Positions 43,938-53,160 are shown, counted from the first letter of the stretch. The stretch: DNA of 64,000 bases from JABDMH01 sp965223025 (GCA_965223025.1 CBDCVP010000023.1:1426001-1490000); one strand, 5' to 3'. Notes: a model not told the origin generated them from the letters alone. A program made the numbers and translations.

Positions 43938-45080
43938 CTAGATGGTAGTACGCAGGATTTTGTGCAACGTATCTGTTAGTACATCCACCTGTTCAAATGA
44001 GTTGAGGTGTGAAAATGAAAACCGGATGGTCGTCCCCTCATATCCAGGTTTGATTACAGCCATTACGTGAGATCTCTGCTCAGCACCCGATGCGCAAGCG
44101 CTGCCACCAGAAGCACTGATTCCTTCGATATCGAGGTTGAACGTCAGCAGGTCTGCCAAAGATGATTTGGGAAAATTGACACTTAGCACACTGCAGAGAT
44201 TTGGACCTGTGAGATCGCCATTGAATGTCAAGCCTTCAAATTCGGCGGCCAGTTGATTTTTTGCATATGCCTTGATGGAACCCACAAGATCTTCCCCGGA
44301 TTTCATTCGCCCATTTGCTGCAGAAATCGCTTCAGCAAGACCCGCAATTCCTGCAATGTTTTCGGTTCCTGCCCGCAGATTTCTCTCTTGGCCACCTCCT
44401 TCAATCAAGGCGCCAATCGCCAACCCCTGTCTGATGTAAATAAAGCCTGTACCCTTGGGCCCGTGAAACTTATGTGCGGAACCTGTGATGAAATCTATGG
44501 GGGTTTCATTGAGATTGAAAGTGAAATGACCAATGGTCTGTACGGTGTCGGAATGGAAAAGAGCTCCATGTGCCCTACAGATGGTGCCTACATGATGTAG
44601 ATCGATCATGGTGCCAATCTCATTGTTCGCGTGCATGAGAGATACCAACGTCTTAAGATCCCCTTCTTGCAGCCTCTCGGCTAAGGCATCCATATCTGGT
44701 CTACCCAAGTCATCTATGGGGAGATGCTCCACCTGGACTCCCGTGGTAGCATGCATGCGGACAAGGCTTTTCAATACACAGGGATGTTCGATGGGAGAGG
44801 AGATGATCCGTCGAATACCGAGATCTCTGACGGCACATTTAATGACCATATTGTTGGCCTCAGTACCTCCGCTGGTGAAAAAAATCTCACCAATACTGGC
44901 ACCCAAACAGCCAGCCACGGTCTTTCTGGATATTTCGACACAGTTTCTGGCAGATCTGCCCTGCAAGTGTATAGATGAGGGATTTCCGTATTGCTGGGTC
45001 ATATGCAGATGCATCACCTCAATGACTTCTGGGGCCATTGGAGTAGATGCAGCATTGTCAAAGTAGATACGGCTGGCCAT
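43938..45080 (-). CDS. Cysteine desulfurase
   Basis: A 380-residue class V PLP enzyme of the NifS/IscS group. It takes sulfur from cysteine for Fe-S cluster or thio-tRNA synthesis. The PLP lysine is in ITGSAHKFHGPKGTGFIYIR (about residues 199-218). The catalytic cysteine loop is SGGSACASGAEQRSH (about 325-339). 'NNAAST'-like FDNAASTPM (about 5-13) and 'QYGNPSSIHLQGR' are present. The Cys loop type matches group I enzymes. The ATG overlaps the glmM stop by one base (TAATG), giving a tight operon glmM-desulfurase. No scaffold iscU gene lies nearby. Confidence 0.92.
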   Translation of the reverse strand: MASRIYFDNAASTPMAPEVIEVMHLHMTQQYGNPSSIHLQGRSARNCVEISRKTVAGCLGASIGEIFFTSGGTEANNMVIKCAVRDLGIRRIISSPIEHPCVLKSLVRMHATTGVQVEHLPIDDLGRPDMDALAERLQEGDLKTLVSLMHANNEIGTMIDLHHVGTICRAHGALFHSDTVQTIGHFTFNLNETPIDFITGSAHKFHGPKGTGFIYIRQGLAIGALIEGGGQERNLRAGTENIAGIAGLAEAISAANGRMKSGEDLVGSIKAYAKNQLAAEFEGLTFNGDLTGPNLCSVLSVNFPKSSLADLLTFNLDIEGISASGGSACASGAEQRSHVMAVIKPGYEGTTIRFSFSHLNSFEQVDVLTDTLHKILRTTI

Positions 45081-46474
45081 TAGCTCAGGTGTTGCCCTTC
45101 CGTCAAAACTTCAATTTCACGGACGAATCGAGTGGCAAGGTCTGATGCCCTCCCGGCTTCTTTGCTTTCGGCATAGATACGAATAATCGGCTCCGTATTG
45201 CTCTTACGCAGGTGCACCCATTCGTCGTCCATCACTAGCTTTAATCCGTCTATATCCATATAGGGAAGTTCTGAGTATTTATCTTTCAAGGATTGAATCA
45301 CAACTTCTGGAGATACTGTGTCACTAAGCTGTACTTTCTGCTTGCTGATGGTGTAGTCCGGATAGCCTGACCTCAACGCAGAAGCGGTAGCATCACTGCT
45401 CACCAGGTGGCTGAGAAATAATGCGATGCCCACCAAGGCATCTCGACCATAATGTAATCGAGGATAAATGACTCCGCCATTGCCTTCTCCCCCAAAGACT
45501 GCCTTGACCTCTTTCATTTTTTCAACTACGTTGACTTCGCCTACTGCAGATGCATAGTACTGGCAATCATGCCTTTCAGCGATATCTTTTAAAGCTTTAG
45601 TAGAGCTTAAATTAGAGACGATAGCCCCAGGTGAATAGGGGAGCAAATAGTCCGCAATCGCAACAATAGTATATTCCTCACCAAATGCTGATCCATCTTC
45701 GCAAACAAATACCAAGCGATCCACATCTGGATCAACAGCAATGCCAAGATCAAAGCCTCCTTCAACTACGGTTTTAGACAAAACCTCAAGATGGCCCGGA
45801 AGTGGCTCAGGATTGTGGGCGAAATCACCCGACATATCTGCGTACAACAATTCAACAGTACAACCCAATCGTTCGAGAAGTGGTCTGACCGATATCGCTC
45901 CAGTAGAATTGATGCAATCAACTAATATCCTATAGGATCTACTGACGACATCATCAACCTTAACGCGATCCAATGTCAGTATTTGATCTATGTGTTTGTC
46001 TATATAGTCGTCCACTTCGACGACCTTGCCCAACTGGTCGATCGGGCTGAAAGTGGTCTGACCTGCTTCAATGATGCTCAAGATGGATGCTCCATCTGAG
46101 GCAGATATGAATTCTCCCCGGTGGTTTAAGAACTTCAATGCATTCCATTCTTTGGGATTGTGACTGGCAGTGAGGATGATGCCGCCAGCTGCCTGTTCTC
46201 CGACGACTGCCAACTCAACGGTTGGTGTGGTGGATAGACCAAGATGTACTACATCCAGCCCCAGACTTTGCAAAGTTGCTATCACTAGATCACTGACGAT
46301 CTTCCCCGAAATTCTCGCATCCCTGCCCACGACAATCTTCTTACCCTGTCCTTGAGATAAAACCCATGCACCGTAACCGGTGGCACAGGCCACAATATCC
46401 GAAGGTGTTAAATTGCTTCCCATCTCGCCACCAATGGTACCCCTGATTCCCGAAATTGATTTGATCAGTGCCAT
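45080..46474 (-). CDS. glmM: Phosphoglucosamine mutase
   Basis: A 464-residue alpha-D-phosphohexomutase. It interconverts glucosamine-6-P and glucosamine-1-P for UDP-GlcNAc, hence peptidoglycan and LPS. The N-terminus is SGIRGTIGG. The phosphoserine loop is LTASHNPKEWNALKFL (about residues 92-107). The Mg site is AVDPDVDRLVFV (about 244-255), and the C-terminal phosphate loop reads RKSNTEPIIRIYAE (about 432-445). The open frame extends 14 codons upstream to 46516, but the ATG at 46474 (MALIKSISG) is the family start. Phosphomannomutase activity is an alternative. A TACCTTTG -7 element lies 40 bp upstream. Confidence 0.93.
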   Translation of the reverse strand: MALIKSISGIRGTIGGEMGSNLTPSDIVACATGYGAWVLSQGQGKKIVVGRDARISGKIVSDLVIATLQSLGLDVVHLGLSTTPTVELAVVGEQAAGGIILTASHNPKEWNALKFLNHRGEFISASDGASILSIIEAGQTTFSPIDQLGKVVEVDDYIDKHIDQILTLDRVKVDDVVSRSYRILVDCINSTGAISVRPLLERLGCTVELLYADMSGDFAHNPEPLPGHLEVLSKTVVEGGFDLGIAVDPDVDRLVFVCEDGSAFGEEYTIVAIADYLLPYSPGAIVSNLSSTKALKDIAERHDCQYYASAVGEVNVVEKMKEVKAVFGGEGNGGVIYPRLHYGRDALVGIALFLSHLVSSDATASALRSGYPDYTISKQKVQLSDTVSPEVVIQSLKDKYSELPYMDIDGLKLVMDDEWVHLRKSNTEPIIRIYAESKEAGRASDLATRFVREIEVLTEGQHLS

Positions 46475-46513
46475 GCCAAAACTCTGTATTACAATGTGTG
46501 AAAAATACTGTGG

Positions 46514-46521
46514 CAAAGGTA
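46514..46521 (-). promoter_or_regulatory. Candidate -7 element (TACCTTTG) for glmM
   Basis: The minus strand reads TACCTTTG, an exact TAnnTTTG, 40 bp before the glmM start. It directly abuts the plus-strand element of the divergent PAP2 gene. No -33 TTTG was seen. Confidence 0.42.
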
Positions 46522-46529
46522 TAAATTTG
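46522..46529 (+). promoter_or_regulatory. Candidate -7 element (TAAATTTG) for the PAP2 gene
   Basis: TAAATTTG matches TAnnTTTG and ends only 5 bp before the ATG at 46535. A transcript from it would be leaderless or nearly so. No -33 TTTG was seen. Confidence 0.38.
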
Positions 46530-46534
46530 CATCT

Positions 46535-47119
46535 ATGGATCTACTCCCTTCCTTGACCAGCGCATTGAGCATTATTGACTGGGATCAATCACTCTTTTTC
46601 TGGATCAATGGCATCGAAAATCCATACCTAGATTTTTTTTTGCCGGTCTATCGTCATAAGCTTTTCTGGGTACCCCTATATCTTTTCATCGTAGCCTTTT
46701 TACTGTGGAATTTTAGCAAGAATGGTCTTTGGGCAGTGCTCTTTGCGGTGCTCACCATCGGAGTGTCTGATACTGTAAGCTCAAAGTTTATCAAGAAATC
46801 TGTGCAGCGCGTACGACCGTGCAATGACATGGCCATCAGCCGCCAGGTAACCGCCAGGATACGATGTGGTGGTGGATATAGTTTCACTTCCTCCCATGCT
46901 ACCAATCATGCAGCACTGGCCTTTTTTTTGGTTTACCTGTTGCAAGGGATTAGGCATTGGTGGGGTCGTCTATTGATAGCTTGGGCCCTCACCATTGGCA
47001 TTTCCCAAATCTATGTGGGTGTTCATTATCCCTCAGATGTGTTGGCTGGCTGGATGATCGGAGGACTCATTGGCTGGCTGATGGCCAAGATCTTCCATTC
47101 CCGGCTTGACCTCTCGTAA
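46535..47119 (+). CDS. PAP2-family phosphatase
   Basis: A 194-residue membrane phosphatase of the type 2 phosphatidic acid phosphatase family. Five to six membrane helices are predicted. The three active-site motifs are KKSVQRVRPC (motif 1, KxxxxxxRP, about 89-98), FTSSHATNHAAL (motif 2, PSGH-like SSHA, about 117-128) and 'IYVGVHYPSDVLAGWMIG' (motif 3, SRxxxxxHxxxD-like, about 159-176). It probably removes phosphate from undecaprenyl-PP, lipid A or phosphatidate at the membrane face. The stop codon abuts that of the convergent lysA with no gap. It is complete, with an ATG start. Confidence 0.9.
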   Translation: MDLLPSLTSALSIIDWDQSLFFWINGIENPYLDFFLPVYRHKLFWVPLYLFIVAFLLWNFSKNGLWAVLFAVLTIGVSDTVSSKFIKKSVQRVRPCNDMAISRQVTARIRCGGGYSFTSSHATNHAALAFFLVYLLQGIRHWWGRLLIAWALTIGISQIYVGVHYPSDVLAGWMIGGLIGWLMAKIFHSRLDLS

Positions 47120-48349
47120 CTAAAACTTTGGATCAGTCTGCAACCTGAAGATATCTTCAAAAGTCTCTCTCTTACGGATAAGGTAATCCTTTCCATTGTG
47201 TACAAGCACTTCCGGTGGACGGCATCTGGTGTTGTAGTTGGATGACATCATGAAAGAATAGGCACCGGCGTTTCGAAAGGCAATGATATCACCAGGGGAC
47301 ACCTCCGGCACTGGTCGATTCCAGGCGAAGGTATCGGTTTCACAGATATACCCTACCAGGGAATAGATTTTTTCCGTTCCCTGGGGATTGCTGATGTTGA
47401 GTACACCATGGTAACTATCATAGAACATGGGTCTGATCAAGTGATTAAATCCCGTGTCCAGGCCTACAAATACATTCGAAGGCGTTTGCTTAACCACATT
47501 TGTCTTAGCTAGAAAGACACCAGATTCAGATACTAGGAACTTTCCAGGCTCAAACATGAGCTCAAGATCTCTTCCCATTTCATCACAATAGGCATTAAAT
47601 TTCTTGCTCATCTCACGACCGAAAAGAGCAATATCCGTTTCCACATCGTCTGGCTTGTACTTAACTTTAAAACCACTGCCAAAATCGATGTATCTGAGCT
47701 CCGGAAATCTTCGAGCCGCCTCGAAAAGAATATCGGTGGCTTGGAGAAAGACTTGCACATCGAGAATGTCCGATCCAGTGTGCATATGCAATCCTTCGAT
47801 ATGCATATCATATCTAGCCATCACTTCCTTTATGGTATGTAGCTGATGGATGGAGATGCCAAATTTACTATCTATATGACCTACCGAAATCTTCTTGTTT
47901 CCTCCGGCCATAATGTGTGGGTTAATGCGCACCCCGATAGATTGACCAGGGACGTTTGCTCCAAAGTAAGCCAGGGTTTCCAGATTGTCAATGTTGATCC
48001 GGACACCAAAACTCAACGCCTCTTGATACTCACTCACCGAAATGGAGCTAGGAGTAAAGACGATTTGATCGGGTGTAAATCCGGCATTTAATGCAAGCCT
48101 GATCTCGCCGATAGAGACCGCATCGATGCCGGCACCAAGGACCTTGAGGTGCCTCAGAATGCTGATGTTACTGAGTGCCTTACAGGCGTAGTTGATGGTC
48201 AAATTTTTGACGGTAAAGGAATTCCTTAGCAAGTCATACTGCCTTGAAATAATGGCAGAATCATAAACGAACAACGGCATGTCGTATTTAGCACACAAGT
48301 CCTCCACCGGTATCCGTTGAATATAGTATTTACCGTCTTGCAACTGCAT
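47120..48349 (-). CDS. lysA: Diaminopimelate decarboxylase
   Basis: A 409-residue PLP enzyme of the alanine-racemase fold III group, the last step of lysine synthesis (meso-DAP to L-Lys). The PLP lysine is in TINYACKALSN (about residues 50-60). Also present are 'GLHMHTGSDI' (about 185), the phosphate-binding 'YIDFGSGFKVKY', the 'MFEPGKFLVSESG' block (about 267) and the catalytic C-terminal 'GYICETDTFAWNR' Cys loop (about 335), with 'AGAYSFMMSSNYN' near the end. Length and order are normal for LysA. No other lysine gene is nearby. It is monocistronic, with a TACATTTG -7 element 29 bp upstream. Confidence 0.94.
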   Translation of the reverse strand: MQLQDGKYYIQRIPVEDLCAKYDMPLFVYDSAIISRQYDLLRNSFTVKNLTINYACKALSNISILRHLKVLGAGIDAVSIGEIRLALNAGFTPDQIVFTPSSISVSEYQEALSFGVRINIDNLETLAYFGANVPGQSIGVRINPHIMAGGNKKISVGHIDSKFGISIHQLHTIKEVMARYDMHIEGLHMHTGSDILDVQVFLQATDILFEAARRFPELRYIDFGSGFKVKYKPDDVETDIALFGREMSKKFNAYCDEMGRDLELMFEPGKFLVSESGVFLAKTNVVKQTPSNVFVGLDTGFNHLIRPMFYDSYHGVLNISNPQGTEKIYSLVGYICETDTFAWNRPVPEVSPGDIIAFRNAGAYSFMMSSNYNTRCRPPEVLVHNGKDYLIRKRETFEDIFRLQTDPKF

Positions 48350-48377
48350 GGGCTCTTAGCATATTTGGCATTGGTTG

Positions 48378-48385
48378 CAAATGTA
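48378..48385 (-). promoter_or_regulatory. Candidate -7 element (TACATTTG) for lysA
   Basis: The minus strand reads TACATTTG 29 bp before the lysA start codon. A TTTG word lies only 13 bp further upstream, shorter than the usual 19-21 bp spacing. Confidence 0.42.
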
Positions 48386-48579
48386 AGAGATATCTGCTCA
48401 AATGGAGCAGGCAAGTTAGAATCGTGAATTAGATCACTCATCCTTGAAATTTTCTGATCGGGACCGACAGAGGTAGGTATGAAATACTGGGCCGACTGGC
48501 TGAAGGGATTTATCACAGAGGTGCCGATTCATCACATTCCAGCTATCAATACACTTTGGTCACCCCATGCTAAATAGCT

Positions 48580-50154
48580 CTATATCTTTAGCATGGCCCT
48601 AGACTGCTGGATCGTACTATTTCGATATCGGACATAGTATACACCAGGAGTTAAGTGAGCAGCATTCCACTGAAGACGCTGAACACCCAGCGCGACATTG
48701 CCTTGAATCAGAGTCTCGATGATCTGACCTTGTCCATTCAGCACATCGATACGAATATCCTTGCCGGTTCCTCTAAATTCAACCGTGGTGTAATGCTGGA
48801 CCGGATTTGGATAATTCTTGATCCAAGTTGCACCTGCATCCCCATGGCTTTTCGTAGCCGTAATGCTGCAGACGGAGGAATTTATGATGGGCAGTAGATC
48901 ATATGGCTTGTTGATGGTGCTCTGTATCGTCGACTCATTCGTACAAAACCAGCTGCTGAGTAATGTGGCATAAATGGACCGAAAATCATACTCCATCGGT
49001 AGATTGTCCTCCACGCCCGTATCCATGGGAATGACCGGATTGTTGCCATAAATGCCTCCTTCCACATGTTTGCCAAATACAAACATAGGCGCCGCAGCAC
49101 CGTGATCCGTACCAAAACTGGCATTAGATATGATCCTTCGCCCGAACTCAGAAACCGTGGCACCAATGACCCGATCCTCGATTTGCAATCCGGCCAGATC
49201 CTTCCTAAATGCCTGCACGGCATCTCCAAGTGTTTTTAGCAAATTGGCGTGTTCACCCTTGGTATGATCACCGCCGAAGACCTGATTGTCATGGGTGTCA
49301 AATCCATGCAGGCTCACCATATATAGTCTGGTCTGGAGACCTCCGGCAATGAGTCGCGCCACGATTTTGAGTTGATCGCCCAGGGAAGTGTCTGGATAGG
49401 CTCCCTGGGATGTCACCTTAGCCGCGGCATCCTTAATCACTTCGCCGTATACTTGAGATTGCTTGGTAACCAGCCTGACATACTTGAGTTTACTTCCTGC
49501 TTGAGTGTCAGGTACGGGGCTGTCTATGTCATTGACAAGTCGGTAAAACCACTCTGGATTTCCCACGACCATTCCCATGCCGGCTACGGGTCCTTGAAAA
49601 GCTACAGAGAGATTGTAACCCAGCTCAATCGCCAGCGGATCAGGGACCTCTTCATTGGGGTAGTCAGCCGGAAAATTGGGATAAGTCTCATTCAGGTATC
49701 TACCTATCCAGCCCGTCGCCAGTAGTTCCTCGGTATCAGCTCCCGTCATCCATATATCGGTGGACCGAAAATGAGAGTAATTTTGATTGGGATATCCCAC
49801 ATTCTGAATGATGGCTAGGTCGCCGTCGTCATAAAGTGCCCGAAATCCCGTGAGACTGGGATGTAGTTGAGCATTCGTTACTCCATCTAATGTCAAAAGG
49901 GAAGATTCGGGTAATACCACATCGGGCCGAACCTGCGATAACATTCCGTACTGGTCGATCGGCACAACTGTGTTTAGCCCGTCGTTTCCCCCTCCTAAAT
50001 AGATGAGTACTAGTACTTTGTCAGTGTCCACCTGCTGATAGCCTAGACCTTGGAATAGGGGCGATTGGACAAAGGCGCCCATTCCACTCCCACCCAACAA
50101 TGAGGGCAGCAATGCTGTGCGAGTCGCATGTCTTACAAAGGTTCTTCTTTTCAT
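48580..50154 (-). CDS. DUF1501 protein with T9SS sorting tail
   Basis: A 524-residue exported protein of the DUF1501 family (sulfatase/alkaline phosphatase-like fold). The N-terminus has an RR-type signal (MKRRTFVRHATRTALLPSLL). DUF1501 blocks are VLIYLGGGNDGLNTVVPID, 'YSHFRSTDIWMTG', 'LHGFDTHDNQ' and 'VSEFGRRIISNASFGTDHGA'. The last 80 residues are a type A T9SS sorting domain (KNYPNPVQHYTTVEF ... TPGVYYVRY). It is secreted together with its operon partner, a DUF1800 protein 7 bp upstream. The pair is known in many Bacteroidota and Planctomycetes; the enzymatic role is unknown. A Tat-like signal on a T9SS substrate is unusual. Confidence 0.88.
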   Translation of the reverse strand: MKRRTFVRHATRTALLPSLLGGSGMGAFVQSPLFQGLGYQQVDTDKVLVLIYLGGGNDGLNTVVPIDQYGMLSQVRPDVVLPESSLLTLDGVTNAQLHPSLTGFRALYDDGDLAIIQNVGYPNQNYSHFRSTDIWMTGADTEELLATGWIGRYLNETYPNFPADYPNEEVPDPLAIELGYNLSVAFQGPVAGMGMVVGNPEWFYRLVNDIDSPVPDTQAGSKLKYVRLVTKQSQVYGEVIKDAAAKVTSQGAYPDTSLGDQLKIVARLIAGGLQTRLYMVSLHGFDTHDNQVFGGDHTKGEHANLLKTLGDAVQAFRKDLAGLQIEDRVIGATVSEFGRRIISNASFGTDHGAAAPMFVFGKHVEGGIYGNNPVIPMDTGVEDNLPMEYDFRSIYATLLSSWFCTNESTIQSTINKPYDLLPIINSSVCSITATKSHGDAGATWIKNYPNPVQHYTTVEFRGTGKDIRIDVLNGQGQIIETLIQGNVALGVQRLQWNAAHLTPGVYYVRYRNSTIQQSRAMLKI

Positions 50155-50161
50155 AGTGGCA

Positions 50162-51796
50162 TTATTGGAGGTGATATTCAGAAAGCTGAAAAAGGAATTG
50201 AAACAAGGCTTTCAATCTAAATTCCACGGTACCTTTCTTCATTTCATCATTAGGATGATCGAGATACTCATTCCAGGCACCGGTCCAATAAGCAGGATTC
50301 TGCTGACCGGTAAGTAGAATGGCCAGCATGCGACTCTTTATCTCCTGATCGACCTCGTAAGCAAGATGTAAGGTAGTGATCTCCTCCACGAGCTTTACCG
50401 GATCCTCAGGACTAGTAAGTGTCTGGAGATGGGCAAGCAAGTCCAGGTTTGTCAGGAGGTTGCGCGACCAGTATCCCCAGTATAGAAATGAATCTGTGAC
50501 CAACGCACGATCGGTAATGGTATGGGTAGAAATCCAACTCTTGTCATATTGCGGAAACTGGTGATATGCAGGATATCCGGCAACATTAGGAGGATCTAAC
50601 ACTTCAAGCCCCTGGTTGCCCATGGTCCATACCATGCTGGATCGAATCTCACGTCGATTGACCATGGTGGCATCTTCTGGCATCTTCAAGCCCGTAGTAC
50701 GCCAAAATCCGACCAGGAAATCGAGGGGTGATTTGATCATGGCCCCACGATGGATCACATCGTGAAAATGTGATGAGCGAAAAAGAACATCAAGGACTGG
50801 CTTTATCTCGTAGTTATGGGCCACAAATAAGTCAGCCAACGGCTTAATGACCAAGTCTTCTATCTGCTCATCGATGTCGGAGTAAACAAAAAACCGGTAA
50901 AGCTTTCTGACCACGAACCGCGACAATTCATGAGTGCTAAATAAAAGATCAATCAGATCATCTACTTCCTGCGCACCGGCATCTCCTTCACGACCTTTGA
51001 TGACAGCTCCTCCGTAAAAATCAGAAAATTGTTTGTCTCCCGTGTCATGCCAATAGGGGCGGTATAGGTATTCACCACCATTTTCCCAGTCAACAGAGTG
51101 ACCTGTGAGTACCCTGGCTGCGGCTTGGACATCTCCTTCCGTAAATTTTGCATCCTTGCCTTTTCCGATGCAGAAAAGCTCTTGCAATTCACGGGCGTAG
51201 TTTTCATCAGGCGATTCTCTTCGATTGGCGGCTCCGTTGAGAAACAGCAACATTTGTGGATCAAGGGTAATTTCCTTAATCATCGTTCGATAATTTCCAA
51301 AAGCATGCTTTCGCAGTTTTTGCAAATGCTGGTAGGTAAGATGTGGCCAAAAGACCTCCCAAGACTGGGTGGCCAGATGATTGTGCCAGAAGAATACCAC
51401 TTTTTCGTGCATCGATGGTCCCTGTTCAATGAGATTATTGATCCACCAACTTTTCAAAGACACGACTCTGGCACTGGTTAAGTCAGCATTGTCTCGGGTG
51501 ATGTCCTCGATCCATGGTTCACCTAAAGCCACATTAGGATCTACCAGATCGTCATCATTGTAATCATTAACCGGAATGGGGCTATCTGCGGCTTCCGTCA
51601 GCAGCATATCCACGGCCGCATCCATCGATAGACCCGTGAATGCATCAAGATGATCTATGCTTACTCCAAACATGGTGCGTCTTAGGAGATGCAGCAATTC
51701 AGGCTGCCCCCATGGTCCTGCATATGGCTCTATACCTGAGATTTGCGATCTACCTGTTCCCGTAACTGGCGAAACCAACTCTTGTGAAGATCTCAT
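50162..51796 (-). CDS. DUF1800 family protein
   Basis: A 544-residue DUF1800 protein. Family landmarks are ELLHLLRRTMFGVSIDHLDA near residue 33, the 'MHEKVVFFWHNHLATQS' helix (about 130), 'NGAANRRESPDENYARELQE' (about 190) and 'NEFxRELLELFxLG'-like ELFCIGKGKDAKFTEGDVQA. It lies directly upstream of the DUF1501 gene with a 7-bp gap, the usual order for this pair. No clear signal peptide is seen. It may be a chaperone or partner of the DUF1501 enzyme, but the function is unknown. The start is ATG at 51796. Confidence 0.87.
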   Translation of the reverse strand: MRSSQELVSPVTGTGRSQISGIEPYAGPWGQPELLHLLRRTMFGVSIDHLDAFTGLSMDAAVDMLLTEAADSPIPVNDYNDDDLVDPNVALGEPWIEDITRDNADLTSARVVSLKSWWINNLIEQGPSMHEKVVFFWHNHLATQSWEVFWPHLTYQHLQKLRKHAFGNYRTMIKEITLDPQMLLFLNGAANRRESPDENYARELQELFCIGKGKDAKFTEGDVQAAARVLTGHSVDWENGGEYLYRPYWHDTGDKQFSDFYGGAVIKGREGDAGAQEVDDLIDLLFSTHELSRFVVRKLYRFFVYSDIDEQIEDLVIKPLADLFVAHNYEIKPVLDVLFRSSHFHDVIHRGAMIKSPLDFLVGFWRTTGLKMPEDATMVNRREIRSSMVWTMGNQGLEVLDPPNVAGYPAYHQFPQYDKSWISTHTITDRALVTDSFLYWGYWSRNLLTNLDLLAHLQTLTSPEDPVKLVEEITTLHLAYEVDQEIKSRMLAILLTGQQNPAYWTGAWNEYLDHPNDEMKKGTVEFRLKALFQFLFQLSEYHLQ

Positions 51797-52078
51797 TTGG
51801 CTTGCGATTTAATGTCCAGTAGAATTAATATGCTTATACAACGGTTTCATTAGCAATTTTTATGCTAACATTGCGCCAAATTGGTTAGGAATGTGTACTC
51901 GCAAATTTTGATAATGGTACCATCCGATCTCACAGGGCGGTGCTGTGTCAAGATTTGGCTTTGGTAGGCGCATTATTATTTAGACGGACGGATGCAGGAA
52001 AAAGATACGGTGATGCAAATATTTGTTGCTTGCTTGTAGCACAAGAAAAATAGATTAATCCAAATAAAACTATCAGAG
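51797..52078. other. Intergenic region between divergent DUF1800 and tpiA
   Basis: This 282-bp stretch must hold promoters for both flanking operons. A near-match to the -7 consensus (AATATTTG, first base off) lies about 65 bp before tpiA. Nothing else was recognised. Confidence 0.4.
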
Positions 52079-52825
52079 ATGAGAAACAAAATTGTTGCGG
52101 GAAACTGGAAAATGAACAAGACAAGAGATGAGGCATTGGACTTAGTTGGAGGATTGCAGTCAGTGGCAATACCAGATGGTACTGAAGTCATCTTGGGTGT
52201 TCCGAGCCTGTACCTGTCGGAGTTGGCAACCCAACTGGCTGGTGATGCCATGCAGCTGGCAGCACAAAATTGCCATCAGGCTAGCTCGGGGGCATACACA
52301 GGAGAGATTGCAGCGGGCATGCTCGCAGCCATTAACATCCCTTATGTAATCCTTGGTCACTCAGAAAGACGAGCCTATTTTGCCGAGACCAACGCCATCC
52401 TTGCGGAGAAGGTCAATGCCGTGCTGAATGCAGGATTGAAAGTTATCTTTTGTTGCGGAGAACCGCTGGAGGTCAGGGAAGCAGGAGAGCACATATCTTT
52501 TGTCAGAAAGCAGCTGGATGAGGGCCTGTTTCATATCAGTGCCGCCCAAATGAAAAACATCACCATTGCCTATGAACCCATTTGGGCCATCGGAACCGGG
52601 GTCACAGCCACTAAGGAGCAAGCTCAGGAGATGCACCAGGAAATCAGAAAATTGGTCGATCAAAAATATGGGTCGGAAATCGCCCAAAAATGTGGCATCC
52701 TATATGGAGGAAGTGTAAAGCCCAGTAATGCCGGAGAGCTCTTTGCACAACCAGATGTGGATGGTGCTTTGGTAGGAGGAGCGTCACTAAAAGTGGATGA
52801 TTTCGCTGCCATCATCACTGCATAA
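52079..52825 (+). CDS. tpiA: Triosephosphate isomerase
   Basis: A 248-residue TIM-barrel enzyme of glycolysis. All catalytic landmarks are seen: Asn/Lys in AGNWKMNK (about residues 6-13), the electrophilic His in LGHSERRAYF (about 95-104), catalytic Glu in IAYEPIWAIGTGVTATKEQA (about 162-181, with the mobile lid) and the phosphate-binding YGGSVKPSNA (about 211-220) and GALVGGASLK. Length is normal and the enzyme is probably dimeric. It starts with ATG and is monocistronic. Confidence 0.97.
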   Translation: MRNKIVAGNWKMNKTRDEALDLVGGLQSVAIPDGTEVILGVPSLYLSELATQLAGDAMQLAAQNCHQASSGAYTGEIAAGMLAAINIPYVILGHSERRAYFAETNAILAEKVNAVLNAGLKVIFCCGEPLEVREAGEHISFVRKQLDEGLFHISAAQMKNITIAYEPIWAIGTGVTATKEQAQEMHQEIRKLVDQKYGSEIAQKCGILYGGSVKPSNAGELFAQPDVDGALVGGASLKVDDFAAIITA

Positions 52826-53128
52826 CGACTGTCAGCATGTCCGGTGTAGGTTGCTCCGTCATCGGGGTTGAAAAAATTTGGCTCTGATTAGGAGACCTTC
52901 GTTTCTATACACTTTTCATCATGCTAAAGGAGGATAGGTGTTACGATGCAGCATCTCGGTCATACTACTGTGCTGCCGCTGCAGAAGTGCCCTGAAGAGA
53001 TTTCATGATAGGCTGTGGTATCGCCCTATATCACCTTGAGCGATAAAACCATCACGCTGTTCTTAACGGCGGGAAGCTCTTCCTAGCCTTTTTAGATCAA
53101 TGGCCTCACAAACACATTAAGAATAATT

Positions 53129-53155
53129 GCTATATTTGATAAGCAGCGATATAGC
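53129..53155 (+). promoter_or_regulatory. Perfect inverted repeat at the S24 repressor promoter
   Basis: GCTATAT (53129-53135) and ATATAGC (53149-53155) form a perfect 7-bp inverted repeat with centres 20 bp apart, two helical turns. The left arm overlaps a TATATTTG -7 element (53131-53138), and the right arm ends 5 bp before the start codon. This is the expected position for an autoregulatory operator. Confidence 0.5.
53131..53138 (+). promoter_or_regulatory. Candidate -7 element (TATATTTG) for the S24 repressor
   Basis: TATATTTG is an exact TAnnTTTG match ending 22 bp before the ATG at 53161. No -33 TTTG is present at the usual distance, which may mean a regulated promoter. Confidence 0.45.
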
Positions 53156-53160
53156 AAGAT

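Larger units (their letters stand above)
52826..53160. other. Intergenic region before the S24 repressor gene
   Basis: This 335-bp stretch follows tpiA. Its last 32 bp hold a -7 element and a perfect inverted repeat (next entries). The rest has no coding frame of note and no recognised RNA; no SRP RNA signature was found. Confidence 0.5.

Noticed and set aside
52826..53128. Possible SRP RNA or other ncRNA
   Set aside because: No SRP tetraloop/Alu signature or clear secondary structure was recognised by eye.
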